Origin: Roseovarius confluentis
GTDB taxonomy: Bacteria > Pseudomonadota > Alphaproteobacteria > Rhodobacterales > Rhodobacteraceae
Reading direction: 5' to 3'
DNA: 64,000 nt
Assembly: GCF_002917925.1 (NCBI RefSeq)
Contig: NZ_PPFE01000004.1
Span: forward strand, 310,001 to 374,000
The translations under genes were made by a program, and so were the position numbers. Shown here piece after piece: positions 29,112-38,887 of this stretch; the stretch's first letter is position 1, and each line of letters opens with the position of its first letter. The notes under the pieces were generated by a model. It was not told where the DNA came from. It did no database searches and saw only the letters and a list, made by a program, of their open reading frames with translations.

Positions 29112-29239
29112 TCGGGCCGGCGTGGCGAAATCGACGTCGGTATCTCGTCGGTATTCGGGTGGTATTGCGACGGTGCGGTTGTCGCGGGAGCGGTGGTTAA
29201 CCGAGCGTGCGTGGTTAAGGGGTGGTTAACGCAGGGCGC

Positions 29240-29372
29240 GTGGGTTTTCACCCACCCTACGCGGTTTGGGTGGCGGGGTGAAGATAGCCCTGCGCGATTT
29301 GGGTGGGTGAAGTCGTAGGGTGCGTGGTGGGGTGGAACCCCACCCTACGAGGTCCCGGATCACGTCCGGGAC
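29240..29372. repeat. Composite repeat cluster: A2, A-variant A3 and family C copy C1
   Basis: In the 280-bp gap between meaB and the convergent TraB-like gene. A2 is 29240-29261 (identical to A1). A3 is a nested palindrome: TCGTAGGGTG (29313-29322) pairs with CACCCTACGA (29341-29350), and inside it GTGGGGT (29327-29333) pairs with ACCCCAC (29337-29343). C1 (29352-29372) has arms GTCCCGGA/TCCGGGAC-like around a CACG centre. Three TGGTTAA copies lie at about 29192-29228. Confidence 0.8.
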
Positions 29373-29391
29373 GGGCGCGTGGCCGGTGGCG

Positions 29392-30411
29392 TCAGAGGTC
29401 CACGCGGGTGACGGTGTAGCCCTTGTCTTCGAGCAGCCTGAGGATGCCCACCTCGCCCGGCAGGTGGCCGGCGCCCACGGCGATGAGCACATGCTCGCCC
29501 GGCGCGACCTGCGACTCCAGCCGGTCGATCCAGCCCAGGTTGCGTTTTTCCAGCAGTAGGTCCTCGACCATGGCAAAGCCCTCGGCCCCGGCCTCGCCGC
29601 CGTACTCCTCGGACACGTAGCGCGAGAACACCAGCGTCAGGGCGATCTCTTCTGCAAGGTAGCGTTCGCGGATCGTATAGGACAGATCGTTCATGTCGCC
29701 GGGCCAGGCGAGCGACATGCGGATCATCTCGATCTGGTCGTCCATCGGGAAGCTGTCGAGCAGGGTCAGCAGGTCGTCGAAATCCTCGAGCGAGCGGGTG
29801 GGGTTGCCGGCCTCGGCGGCGCGGTCGCCGACCAGCATGTCGATGCCCTTGGCCTCGAACGCGCCGGACTGCGCCTCGCAGGGGCCGATGCCGAGCATCA
29901 TCCCGGCCCAGAGCGGCTTGAACTTGGCGGCCATGAAGCCGGGGATCATCCGGGCCTGCATCTCGGCGCGGTAATGCTGCCAGTCTTCCTCGCCCAGAAG
30001 GTCGGGCAGGGTGGGGCCCTCGGTGATGAACATGAGCGACGGGTTTTCGGCCATCGCCCGCTGCATCGCCATCTGGTCATCGTTGGAGATTTCCAGGTAG
30101 ATCTTGTCGGCGTCCTCGATCATCGGCGCCAGGCGGTCGAGATGGGCGTCGGTCAGGCGGTGCTTGAAGTGGTAGGTGCCGAAAATGTCGATCACCGTGT
30201 CGCCGCGCGTGGCCTGCCACAAAAGCCCCTCGGCATGGGGCATTGCATCTGCTTCTTTGCGAAGGGTTTCGAGGGTTTCGGCGGGCAGCGCGTCGATCAG
30301 GTCGGCGCCGCCGCAGGTGTCGCCCGGGGTGTCTTGCGCGGCGGCGGGCAGGGAGAGGCCGAGCGAGAAACACAAGGGGGCCAGCAGCGAGGTGCGCAAA
30401 GTTTTCATCAT
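29392..30411 (-). CDS. Exported TraB/GumN family protein
   Basis: 339-residue protein with a signal peptide (MMKTLRTSLLAPLCFSLGLSLPAAAQ) and a TraB/GumN (Tiki-like) domain. FGTYHFKHR near residue 75 and the C-terminal VAVGAGHLPGEVGILRLLEDKGY hold the two conserved histidine/glycine motifs of this metalloprotease-related family. Bacterial function is not established. AGGGGTCAG precedes the start. GroES lies divergently 217 bp away. Confidence 0.88.
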   Translation of the reverse strand: MMKTLRTSLLAPLCFSLGLSLPAAAQDTPGDTCGGADLIDALPAETLETLRKEADAMPHAEGLLWQATRGDTVIDIFGTYHFKHRLTDAHLDRLAPMIEDADKIYLEISNDDQMAMQRAMAENPSLMFITEGPTLPDLLGEEDWQHYRAEMQARMIPGFMAAKFKPLWAGMMLGIGPCEAQSGAFEAKGIDMLVGDRAAEAGNPTRSLEDFDDLLTLLDSFPMDDQIEMIRMSLAWPGDMNDLSYTIRERYLAEEIALTLVFSRYVSEEYGGEAGAEGFAMVEDLLLEKRNLGWIDRLESQVAPGEHVLIAVGAGHLPGEVGILRLLEDKGYTVTRVDL

Positions 30412-30513
30412 CTGACCCCTTGTTTTACGTGCTTGAAACAAGATGTAGAGGGGCAGGGCGAGGTGCGCAACAACGCCCCGCGCCTGACGACGCAAAATTT
30501 TCCCAGACTCATG

Positions 30514-30543
30514 TTGACAGCTTAGTGATCGCTCCTTAGCTAT
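30514..30543 (+). promoter_or_regulatory. Likely housekeeping promoter of groESL
   Basis: TTGACA (30514-30519) is a perfect -35 element. A weak -10 (TAGCTA/TAT around 30537-30543) lies about 17 bases downstream. The CIRCE operator starts 6 bases after it, as expected for HrcA repression of an adjacent promoter. Confidence 0.65.
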
Positions 30544-30549
30544 GCGCCG

Positions 30550-30576
30550 TTAGCACTCGACTACGGTGAGTGATAA
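30550..30576 (+). promoter_or_regulatory. CIRCE operator (HrcA-binding site)
   Basis: TTAGCACTC (30550-30558), nine spacer bases, then GAGTGATAA (30568-30576). This is the CIRCE inverted repeat TTAGCACTC-N9-GAGTGCTAA with one mismatch in the right arm. It lies 52 bp before groES, so HrcA probably represses groESL when unfolded protein is low. Confidence 0.92.
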
Positions 30577-30628
30577 CGGTCTCCGCAGGGGGGCCTGAGG
30601 GAAACTTGATAGCCAAGGAGCAAAAGCT

Positions 30629-30940
30629 ATGGCATTCAAACCGCTGCATGACCGCGTGCTTGTACGCCGCGTTGAGAGCGAAGAAAAAACCGCTGGTGGG
30701 CTGATTATCCCCGACAGTGCCAAGGAAAAACCCAGCGAAGGTGAAGTCGTTGCTGTTGGCGATGGCGCCCGCAAGGATAACGGCGAGCTGATCGAGATGG
30801 CCGTTTCCGTCGGCGACCGCATCCTGTTCGGCAAATGGTCGGGCACGGAAATCACGATCGACGGCGAAGAGCTGCTGATCATGAAAGAGAGCGACATCCT
30901 GGGTGTGACGACCGACGCGAAGGCCGCGCAAGCCGCCTGA
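30629..30940 (+). CDS. groES: Co-chaperonin GroES
   Basis: 103-residue lid of the GroEL chamber. [32 protein letters not shown] holds the N-terminal strand and mobile loop, split here as [15 protein letters not shown] and [16 protein letters not shown]. It ends with a short Ala-rich tail beyond the usual ~95 residues. AAGGAG at about 30615-30620 is the ribosome site. Co-transcribed with groEL after 57 bp. Confidence 0.98.
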   Translation: MAFKPLHDRVLVRRVESEEKTAGGLIIPDSAKEKPSEGEVVAVGDGARKDNGELIEMAVSVGDRILFGKWSGTEITIDGEELLIMKESDILGVTTDAKAAQAA

Positions 30941-30961
30941 ACGCCACGGATCGTATCCTAA

Positions 30962-32647
<1,686 letters not shown>

Positions 32648-32729
32648 GGTTTTCGCATCTGCGAAAACCGATGCCCGGCGGGCGTTTGGCGAAAGCCTGA
32701 TGTCTGACGGGTGCCGCAAGGAAAAAGAG

Positions 32730-32759
32730 GGGCCGTCCCGTTGGGGCGGCCCTTTTTTT
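32730..32759 (+). terminator. Rho-independent terminator of groESL
   Basis: GGGCCGTCCC (32730-32739) pairs with GGGGCGGCCC (32743-32752) around a 3-base loop with one G-T pair, followed by seven Ts. A smaller palindrome GGTTTTCGCA-TCTGCGAAAACC lies directly after groEL at 32649-32670. Confidence 0.92.
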
Positions 32760-32760
32760 G

Positions 32761-33098
32761 GCAGTGTTGAAGCCTCGGGCACGGCCTGAAAAAGCGTGCG
32801 GCTCGCACCATGTGTACATACCCTCCCGTAGACATCCGCGGGAGGAATGTATTGTCCCGGAGGTCTGCTGTGCGGGACATAGCGAGCTTTCGCTGCGGTT
32901 GTCTTGCCGAAGGTTCCGCGAAAACAAGGCGCAGCTGCACGCGATGGCAATCTGGTCGCTGACGAGGCTGGCCGAGGTGGCGGCCACGGGCCCGATGGTC
33001 CGCGCCATCCCCGCGGCCATCCGACGCCCACGAGCGCCACCGGAATGCGCGTAAAGATGTTCCGGGCCCAATCTGCATGAAATCGGCAAGACAGAGGT
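32761..33098. other. Non-coding gap with no recognised gene
   Basis: About 340 bp between the groEL terminator and the Hint-domain gene. It holds one hairpin (CCTCCCG and CGGGAGG around 32822-32846). Reading frames on both strands are open for short stretches but none resembles a known protein. It may be the decayed 5' part of the neighbouring gene. Confidence 0.5.
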
Positions 33099-33947
33099 GT
33101 GTGCCTGTGCAAAAAAAAACGCCGACGCCAAGTTACGACGCGACCGCTTCCCGGCCTCATCCGCACACATGCAACCGTCTGCGCGACCACATACGCCGCT
33201 CGACGCGGATATAGCTTGTACAGCGGGCAAGTTAATGCAATTTTGCCGCCTCTGGGCACGGTTCCGGGCGCCGGTGTCCTGACGCAAACTGGCTTCTCAG
33301 GGGAAATTCTCTATTCGACCAATGACTCCAGTTTGAGCATCGGGGACACGATCAGCGTCAACCAAACGGCTGACTACACGTTCTGCTTTCTTGCTGGTAC
33401 GTTGATCGCGACCCCCAAGGGCGAGGTCCCTGTCGAAACCCTGCGACGTGGCGACCCGATCATGACCGCCTCGGGTCAGGTGGTGTCTGTCAAATGGGTT
33501 GGTTACCAGAAAATCCACAACAGCATGTTCACATCGGAAACGCGCGCGCCGGTCTGTGTCTCTGCCGGCGGCTTGGGTGGTGGTCTTCCCCATGGTGACC
33601 TGTTTCTGACTGCCGATCACGGATTGATCTTGGACGGCTTGGTGATCAATGCGGGGGCGCTGGTCAATGGCGTGACCAACCGTTCCGTACCGCTCGCCGA
33701 GATGCCCGAGACATTTGTCTATTACCATATCGAGACCGAGGGGCACGAGATCATCCTCGCCAATGGTGCTGCCTCGGAGACATTCATCGACTACGCCACG
33801 CGGCAGTCTTTTGACAATTATGCAGAGTATGTCGCGCTATTTGGCGAAGAGCCGGTTATTTCCGAGATGGATATTCCCCGTATTTCCGCGGCACGGCTTG
33901 TGCCTCCGGGGACTCGTGCAAGGCTGGCGGGCGACGTCGCAGCCTGA
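33099..33947 (+). CDS. Hint-domain (hedgehog/intein-type) protein, 5' end uncertain
   Basis: 282 codons from a GTG; only residues from about 60 on look like protein of a known type. The Hint module begins FCFLAGTLIATPKGEVPVETL, followed by GDPIMTASGQVVSVKWVGY, then LTADHGLILDG and ASETFIDYATRQSFDNYAEY. Such Rhodobacterales proteins are often cell-surface or secreted. The first ~45 codons (Lys/Arg/Cys rich, next to a run of nine As at 33111-33119) do not look natural, so the gene may be truncated or frameshifted. Base composition is less GC-rich than its neighbours. Confidence 0.65.
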   Translation: MCLCKKKRRRQVTTRPLPGLIRTHATVCATTYAARRGYSLYSGQVNAILPPLGTVPGAGVLTQTGFSGEILYSTNDSSLSIGDTISVNQTADYTFCFLAGTLIATPKGEVPVETLRRGDPIMTASGQVVSVKWVGYQKIHNSMFTSETRAPVCVSAGGLGGGLPHGDLFLTADHGLILDGLVINAGALVNGVTNRSVPLAEMPETFVYYHIETEGHEIILANGAASETFIDYATRQSFDNYAEYVALFGEEPVISEMDIPRISAARLVPPGTRARLAGDVAA

Positions 33948-34008
33948 GCAAACACAATCGCGCGAAGGTTGTGGCGCCGCGCGTGGCGACAGAACTGAGC
34001 GTGACAGG

Positions 34009-34500
34009 TCAGACGCGGGCCTTGGGGCGCACGATATGAAAGCTGCCGCTCATGTAGGTGAGCGGTTTCTCCCCGGCGTCGGAGATGCCTGTGACGTCGC
34101 CGATGCAGATCGCGTGGCTGCCATGGACGTGGCGGTGCGTCAGGCTGCAGGAAAACGCCGTGGCGCGGGGCAGAAGGGGGCCGTATTCGGTATCGAACAC
34201 TTCGACCCCTTCGAACCGGTCCGGGCGTTCGGCATCGAACGAGCCTGCGAAACGCCGGGCGAGGTCGTCGGCATCCTCTGGCAGGATGTTGACACAGAAA
34301 GCGCCGTTGGCCGAAACCGCGCGGGCGATGGTGCTGTCCGCCTTGAGGCACACCAGCACCGACGGGGGGTCGGCGGACAGCGACGTGAAGGCGCTGACCG
34401 TCGCGCCGGCACGCCCCGAGGGGCCGTCGGTGGTGACGACGGTGACCGTGGCGGCCACCTGTCGCATGGCCCCTATGAATGCGTCGCGCGCGGTGGTCAT
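34009..34500 (-). CDS. Flavin reductase (FMN-binding split-barrel domain)
   Basis: 163-residue NAD(P)H-flavin reductase like the small component of two-component monooxygenases. Motifs: ATVTVVTTDG, RAGATVSAFTSLSADPPSVLVCL and the ending with GSFHIVRP. GSHAICIGDVTG contains the conserved His-x-x-x-x-G strand. Start at 34500 has AGAAGGAC upstream on the reverse strand. The monooxygenase partner is not in the window. Confidence 0.88.
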   Translation of the reverse strand: MTTARDAFIGAMRQVAATVTVVTTDGPSGRAGATVSAFTSLSADPPSVLVCLKADSTIARAVSANGAFCVNILPEDADDLARRFAGSFDAERPDRFEGVEVFDTEYGPLLPRATAFSCSLTHRHVHGSHAICIGDVTGISDAGEKPLTYMSGSFHIVRPKARV

Positions 34501-34634
34501 GGTATGTCCTTCTGGCCGGAACCCGTCCTGTTCCGAGTGTTCCATAAGCTGGCATCTCCGGCCGGGATGTCAATGGCGGACGCCGTCGTCGGGAGCAATT
34601 GCGCTGAGGCCGCTTTCGCCGTATCAGGGCGGCC

Positions 34635-35504
34635 ATGAACGAGACCTCCAATGCCATTGCGATCATGCCTTATGACGTCCGGCCGGGCCTGCGGCCGGGG
34701 CGGGTGCGCCTTGACGCGCTTCTCTGGCCGATGGGGCGGCCCGAAAGGCTGGCGGGTGCGGAGCGGACGGTGCGCGATCTTGGGCCGGACGATCACCTGG
34801 TGGTCTTCACGTCGAGCCTGCTCTATCGCCGGCCCTGGCTTGGCACGCGGGCGAAGGTGTCGGTGATGATACTTGAGCCGGAAGCCATTCATGGCGACCA
34901 CATGCAGAAGCTGCGCCGCCAGTACGCGCGGTTTCACAAGGTGCTAACTGCCAATGCCGACCTGCTGGCCGCGATCCCCAACGGGGTGCTTTTTCCGCAG
35001 GGCATTACCTGGGTCGGGGACCGGACGAAGCTGGACCTGACGAAAACGAAGGCCTGCAGCCTGATCGCGTCGGCCAAGCGGTCGCAGGAGGGACATGCGC
35101 TGCGCCATACGATGGTGGATTACGTCCGCGCCGAAGGTCTGGACGTGGACGTGATGGGCGGCGGGTATCAGCCGTTCGAGCGCAAGGCCGACGGGCTGGC
35201 GCCCTATCGCTTTTCGCTGGTGATCGAGAACGTGCGGGAGGTGAATTACTTCACCGAAAAGCTGATCGACGCGGTGCTGTGCAAATGCGTGCCGATCTAC
35301 TGGGGTTGTCCGAATATCGCGGACTTCATCGACACCTCGGGCATGATCGTTTGCGAGAGCGAGGCGGAATTGAAGGCAGCGATGCAGGACCTGTCGGAAG
35401 AGCGTTATGCTGCGCTGTTGCCCAGGCTGGAGGCAGCGATGCCGAAGGCGGAGATCTATGGCGAGTTGTATGAGCGCGCGGCGCGGGCGGTTGTGGGGGA
35501 CTGA
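34635..35504 (+). CDS. Glycosyltransferase family 10 (fucosyltransferase-like)
   Basis: 289-residue protein with the GT10 donor-site signature: YRFSLVIENVREVNYFTEKL at residues 190-209, then IDAVLCKCVPIYWGCPNIADFID. This region binds the nucleotide sugar (GDP-fucose in characterised enzymes). The N-terminal half is less conserved. No signal or membrane anchor, as in bacterial GT10 enzymes that decorate LPS or capsule. The neighbouring Sat-CysC enzyme converges on it. Actual sugar and acceptor unknown. Confidence 0.8.
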   Translation: MNETSNAIAIMPYDVRPGLRPGRVRLDALLWPMGRPERLAGAERTVRDLGPDDHLVVFTSSLLYRRPWLGTRAKVSVMILEPEAIHGDHMQKLRRQYARFHKVLTANADLLAAIPNGVLFPQGITWVGDRTKLDLTKTKACSLIASAKRSQEGHALRHTMVDYVRAEGLDVDVMGGGYQPFERKADGLAPYRFSLVIENVREVNYFTEKLIDAVLCKCVPIYWGCPNIADFIDTSGMIVCESEAELKAAMQDLSEERYAALLPRLEAAMPKAEIYGELYERAARAVVGD

Positions 35505-35625
35505 GGTTCCGGCCCTATGCCGTCGCGGTCGAGGCGGGGGCGGTCGCCACCCCAGGGACTGACGCTCGCCTTCGTCGTGACCAGCAGCAAAGTTCGAATA
35601 GCCGACACTGGCGCGCCAACCAGTA

Positions 35626-35659
35626 CGGGCCGCCCCAACAAGGGACGGCCCGGTTTTTC
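35626..35659 (+). terminator. Terminator of the GT10 gene
   Basis: CGGGCCG (35626-35632) pairs with CGGCCCG (35646-35652), extended by CCC/GGG after one mismatch, then GTTTTTC. It lies 120 bp downstream of the GT10 stop, just before the convergent sat-cysC stop. Confidence 0.75.
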
Positions 35660-35673
35660 AAACGCCCGGCAGA

Positions 35674-37749
35674 TCAGCCCGCGATGAGGCCCATCTGTTC
35701 GAGCTTCAGCACCACCTGGTGGGCGCAGTTGTCGACATCGACATTTTCGGTCTCGACGCGCAGTTCGGGATTTTCGGGTACGTCGTAGGGGTCTGAAATG
35801 CCGGTAAACTCCTTGATCTTGCCTTCGCGGGCCAGCTTGTAGAGGCCTTTGCGGTCGCGGCGCTCGCATTCCTCGATCGAGGTGGCGACGTGGATCTCGA
35901 CGAAGGCGCCGAAGTTTTCGACGTCTTCGCGCACCGCGCGGCGCGTGGCAGCATAGGGCGCGATGGGGGCGCAGATGGCGATGCCGCCGTTCTTGGTGAT
36001 CTCGGAGGCGACATACCCGATGCGGCGGATGTTGAGGTCACGGTGCTCTTTCGAGAAGCCGAGTTCCGAGCTGAGGTTCTTGCGGACGATATCGCCATCC
36101 AGAAGCGTCACCGGGCGGCCGCCCATTTCCATCAGCTTGACCATCAGCGCGTTGGCGATGGTCGACTTGCCCGAGCCGGAGAAGCCGGTGAAGAACACGG
36201 TGAAGCCCTGCTTGGCCCGCGGCGGGCGGGTGCGGCGCAGTTCGGTCACGACCTCGGGGAATGAGAACCATTCGGGGATTTCCAGGCCTTCCTGCAGGCG
36301 GCGGCGCAGTTCGGTGCCCGAGATGTTCAGGATGGTCACGTCGTCCTTGTCCTCGATCTCGTCCATCGGCTCGTACTGGGCGCGTTCCTGCACGTAGACC
36401 ATGTGCTTGAAGTCGACCATCTCGATGCCGATCTCGTCCTGGTGCTCGCGGAAGAGGTCCTGGGCGTCGTAGGGGCCGTAGAAATCCTCGCCGGCCGAGT
36501 TCTTGCCGGGGCCGGCGTGGTCGCGGCCGACGATGAAGTGGGTGCAGCCGTGGTTCTTGCGGATCAGGCCGTGCCAGACGGCCTCGCGTGGGCCGGCCAT
36601 GCGCATGGCGAGGTTCAGCAGCGACATGTTGGTGGTGGAGGCGGGGTACTTGTCGAGCACGGCCTCGTAGCAGCGGACGCGGGTGAAGTGATCGACGTCG
36701 CCCGGCTTGGTCATGCCGACGATGGGGTGAATGAGCAGGTTGGCCTGTGCCTCTTTCGCGGCGCGGAAGGTGAGTTCCTGGTGCGCCCGGTGCAGGGGGT
36801 TGCGGGTCTGGAAGGCGACGACCTTGCGCCAGCCCATCTTGCGGAAGAAGGCGCGCAGTTCATTGGGCGTGTCGCGGCGGGCGCGGAAATCGTAATGCAC
36901 GGGTTGCTGGATGCCGGTGACCGGACCGCCGAGATAGACGGGGCCCGCGGTGTTGTGCAGGTAGTTGACCGCCGGGTGGGCGGAATCGTCGGCGCCGAAG
37001 ACCTTTTCGGCCTCGTGCGATTTGTCGGGCGACCAGCGGTCGGTGATGGTCATGGTGGCGAGAATCACGCCTTCCTGGTCGCGCAGGGCGATGTCCTGGC
37101 CGGGCTCGATGCTGTCGGCGAAATCCTGGGAGACGTCGAGCGTGATGGGCATGGGCCAGAGCGTGCCGTCGGCCAGGCGCATCGTGTCGACCACGGAGTT
37201 ATAATCTTCCTCGGTCAGGAAGCCCTTGAGCGGGCTGAAACCGCCGTTCATCAGCAGTTCGAGGTCGCAGATCTGGCGCGGGGAGAGATCCCAGCTGACG
37301 AGATCGGCCGCTTCGACCTTCAGTTTCTGGGCGCTTTCGTAGGAGACGAAAAGCTCGGGAATGGGGGCGAGGTTGTTCTGCACTAGTCTGGTCCTGTGTT
37401 TGAGGGGGTCGAGCCCGCTTCGCGTGCCGGTCAGTTCGGCATGAAGCGCGTCGTATTCGGCGAATTTCCGGGCGAGGAAGTCGTCGGTGAGGCGCAGCAT
37501 TTCCGCCGCGCCGCGGGAGGTGAGCGCATAGGCGAAACGCTGGCGCTTGTCGGGGCCGGAGCGGTCGCCGATCTTGACGAAGCCGGCCTCTGTCGCCTGG
37601 CGGAGCAGGGCGTTAAGGCGGCCAAGGGACACGTCGAGCGCCGCCGCGAGTGAGCGCTGCGAGGCCTCGGACGACCTGTCCAGCTGCCGCAGGAGGCGGA
37701 AGAGGAGGTCCCGGTCGGGAAGGCCTTGTTTTGCATCATGCGCGGTCAT
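35674..37749 (-). CDS. MarR(EPS-type) - ATP sulfurylase - APS kinase fusion protein
   Basis: 691-residue single frame. Residues 1-105 are a winged helix like MarR-family EPS-associated regulators (RDLLFRLLRQLDRSSEASQR, then SLAAALDVSLGRLNALLRQA and a YALTSRGAAEM wing, ending FLARKFAEYDALHAEL). Residues 123-505 are ATP sulfurylase (QTRNPLHRAH near 314, GRDHAGPG near 403). Residues 515-691 are APS kinase with P-loop GFSGSGKST (522-530). The enzyme part makes APS then PAPS, the sulfate donor. A GTG at codon 123 (37383) with AGGA before it matches the usual start of the 569-residue enzyme, so an internal start is possible. No stop lies between. Confidence 0.85.
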   Translation of the reverse strand: MTAHDAKQGLPDRDLLFRLLRQLDRSSEASQRSLAAALDVSLGRLNALLRQATEAGFVKIGDRSGPDKRQRFAYALTSRGAAEMLRLTDDFLARKFAEYDALHAELTGTRSGLDPLKHRTRLVQNNLAPIPELFVSYESAQKLKVEAADLVSWDLSPRQICDLELLMNGGFSPLKGFLTEEDYNSVVDTMRLADGTLWPMPITLDVSQDFADSIEPGQDIALRDQEGVILATMTITDRWSPDKSHEAEKVFGADDSAHPAVNYLHNTAGPVYLGGPVTGIQQPVHYDFRARRDTPNELRAFFRKMGWRKVVAFQTRNPLHRAHQELTFRAAKEAQANLLIHPIVGMTKPGDVDHFTRVRCYEAVLDKYPASTTNMSLLNLAMRMAGPREAVWHGLIRKNHGCTHFIVGRDHAGPGKNSAGEDFYGPYDAQDLFREHQDEIGIEMVDFKHMVYVQERAQYEPMDEIEDKDDVTILNISGTELRRRLQEGLEIPEWFSFPEVVTELRRTRPPRAKQGFTVFFTGFSGSGKSTIANALMVKLMEMGGRPVTLLDGDIVRKNLSSELGFSKEHRDLNIRRIGYVASEITKNGGIAICAPIAPYAATRRAVREDVENFGAFVEIHVATSIEECERRDRKGLYKLAREGKIKEFTGISDPYDVPENPELRVETENVDVDNCAHQVVLKLEQMGLIAG

Positions 37750-37763
37750 GCGACGACTCAAAG

Positions 37764-37783
37764 TGTGTTCACGCGTGAACACA
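37764..37783. promoter_or_regulatory. Perfect 20-bp palindromic operator upstream of marR-sat-cysC
   Basis: TGTGTTCACGCGTGAACACA at 37764-37783 is fully self-complementary, with centre 24 bp before the ATG at 37749. Such symmetry and position suit a dimeric MarR-type repressor, and the first domain of the gene is one. A GTG start inside the palindrome (37782) would put it within the coding region but is less likely. Confidence 0.75.
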
Positions 37784-37866
37784 TATGGCAGGCGACCTGC
37801 GTTGTGAACCCCTTTCGGGCCGAAAACACTAAAGTTGCGGATATGTTGCGCGAAGCGCCGCCGGTT

Positions 37867-38778
37867 TTACTCCGCAGCGGACATCGGTGCGGTGGCGGCC
37901 CGGGCCTGCCGGACCTCATCGTGCAGCCATGACCGGAAGGTTTGGATCATCGGATCGTTCGCGCGCGCCTCGGCGCAGGCCACGGAATAGATCACGTCGG
38001 GCATGGTGTCGGTGTCGAAGAGCCGCACCAGGCGTCCCGAGGCCAGCGTGCCCTGCACCATCGCGTCGAATGCCATGGCCACGCCGTGGCCCTGTTCGGC
38101 GGCGGTGGTGGCCAGTTCGCAATTGGGAAAGGTGGGGCCGGCCGGCAGGTCGGGCGAGCGGAGGCCTGTGGCGGCGAACCACTCTGCCCAGGAGTCGTCG
38201 GTTTCGTCATACATCAGGCGCAGTCGCAGCAGATCCTGCGGGCTGCGGATGTTTTCCCGTTCCTTGAGGTCGGGGCGGATCACCGGATAGCGGCTGGAGG
38301 TCATCAACGGTTCGGTGCGAACGCCGGGATGGTGCGCGTCGCGCCACTGGATCACCACGTCGCTGTCATTGGACGAGAAATCCGTGTCGGGCGCGCCGGT
38401 CGAAACGCGCAGGCGGATCCGGTCGCCGAAGGAGAGCCCGCCGAGGCGTGGCACCAGCCAGCGGGCGGCGAAGCCGGGCGTGCAGAGCACGCGCAACGGT
38501 TTGTCCCCGGCCTCGCGCACCGAGCGGGTGCTGTCGTCGAGCAGGTCCAGAAGGCCGGTGAGCTTGCCGGCATAGGCCCGACCGGTCAGCGTCAGGTCCA
38601 TTTGGTTGCCGCTGCGTTCGAACAGCGCGGTGTCGAGATACTCTTCAAGTGCGCGGATCTGGTGGCTGACGGCAGAAGGCGACAGGCACAGCTCTTCGGC
38701 TGCGTGCTTGAAGCTTTTGTGGCGCGCGGCGGCCTCGAACGCCTTGACCGCGGCGAAGGGGGGCAGGTGCCGTCCCAT
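37867..38778 (-). CDS. LysR-family transcriptional regulator (GcvA-like)
   Basis: 303-residue LTTR. The N-terminal winged helix has SFKHAAEELCLSPSAVSHQI (residues 22-41), which is the pattern of GcvA-like LTTRs. A periplasmic-binding-like effector domain follows (about 90-290), including LCTPGFAARWLVPRLGGL and the EQGHGVAMA segment. It is upstream of the marR-sat-cysC gene on the same strand, 117 bp away, and divergent from the secreted HELVH protein. Confidence 0.9.
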   Translation of the reverse strand: MGRHLPPFAAVKAFEAAARHKSFKHAAEELCLSPSAVSHQIRALEEYLDTALFERSGNQMDLTLTGRAYAGKLTGLLDLLDDSTRSVREAGDKPLRVLCTPGFAARWLVPRLGGLSFGDRIRLRVSTGAPDTDFSSNDSDVVIQWRDAHHPGVRTEPLMTSSRYPVIRPDLKERENIRSPQDLLRLRLMYDETDDSWAEWFAATGLRSPDLPAGPTFPNCELATTAAEQGHGVAMAFDAMVQGTLASGRLVRLFDTDTMPDVIYSVACAEARANDPMIQTFRSWLHDEVRQARAATAPMSAAE

Positions 38779-38887
38779 GGCAGATGAATTTCCTTCACGG
38801 GCACATGAAAAATGGCCTTTTGCGCCGGGGCGCGACCGCAGCTTAGCATTTTAGGGACATCAATCCAAATCCCGAGAGGAGGTTGCC

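Noticed and set aside
29240..29372. Possible CRISPR array
   Set aside because: Repeats are palindromic, differently sized and irregularly spaced, with no constant spacers or cas genes.
33097..33282. Alternative frame over the A9 tract as a separate small gene
   Set aside because: No family features, and it ends before the Hint module.
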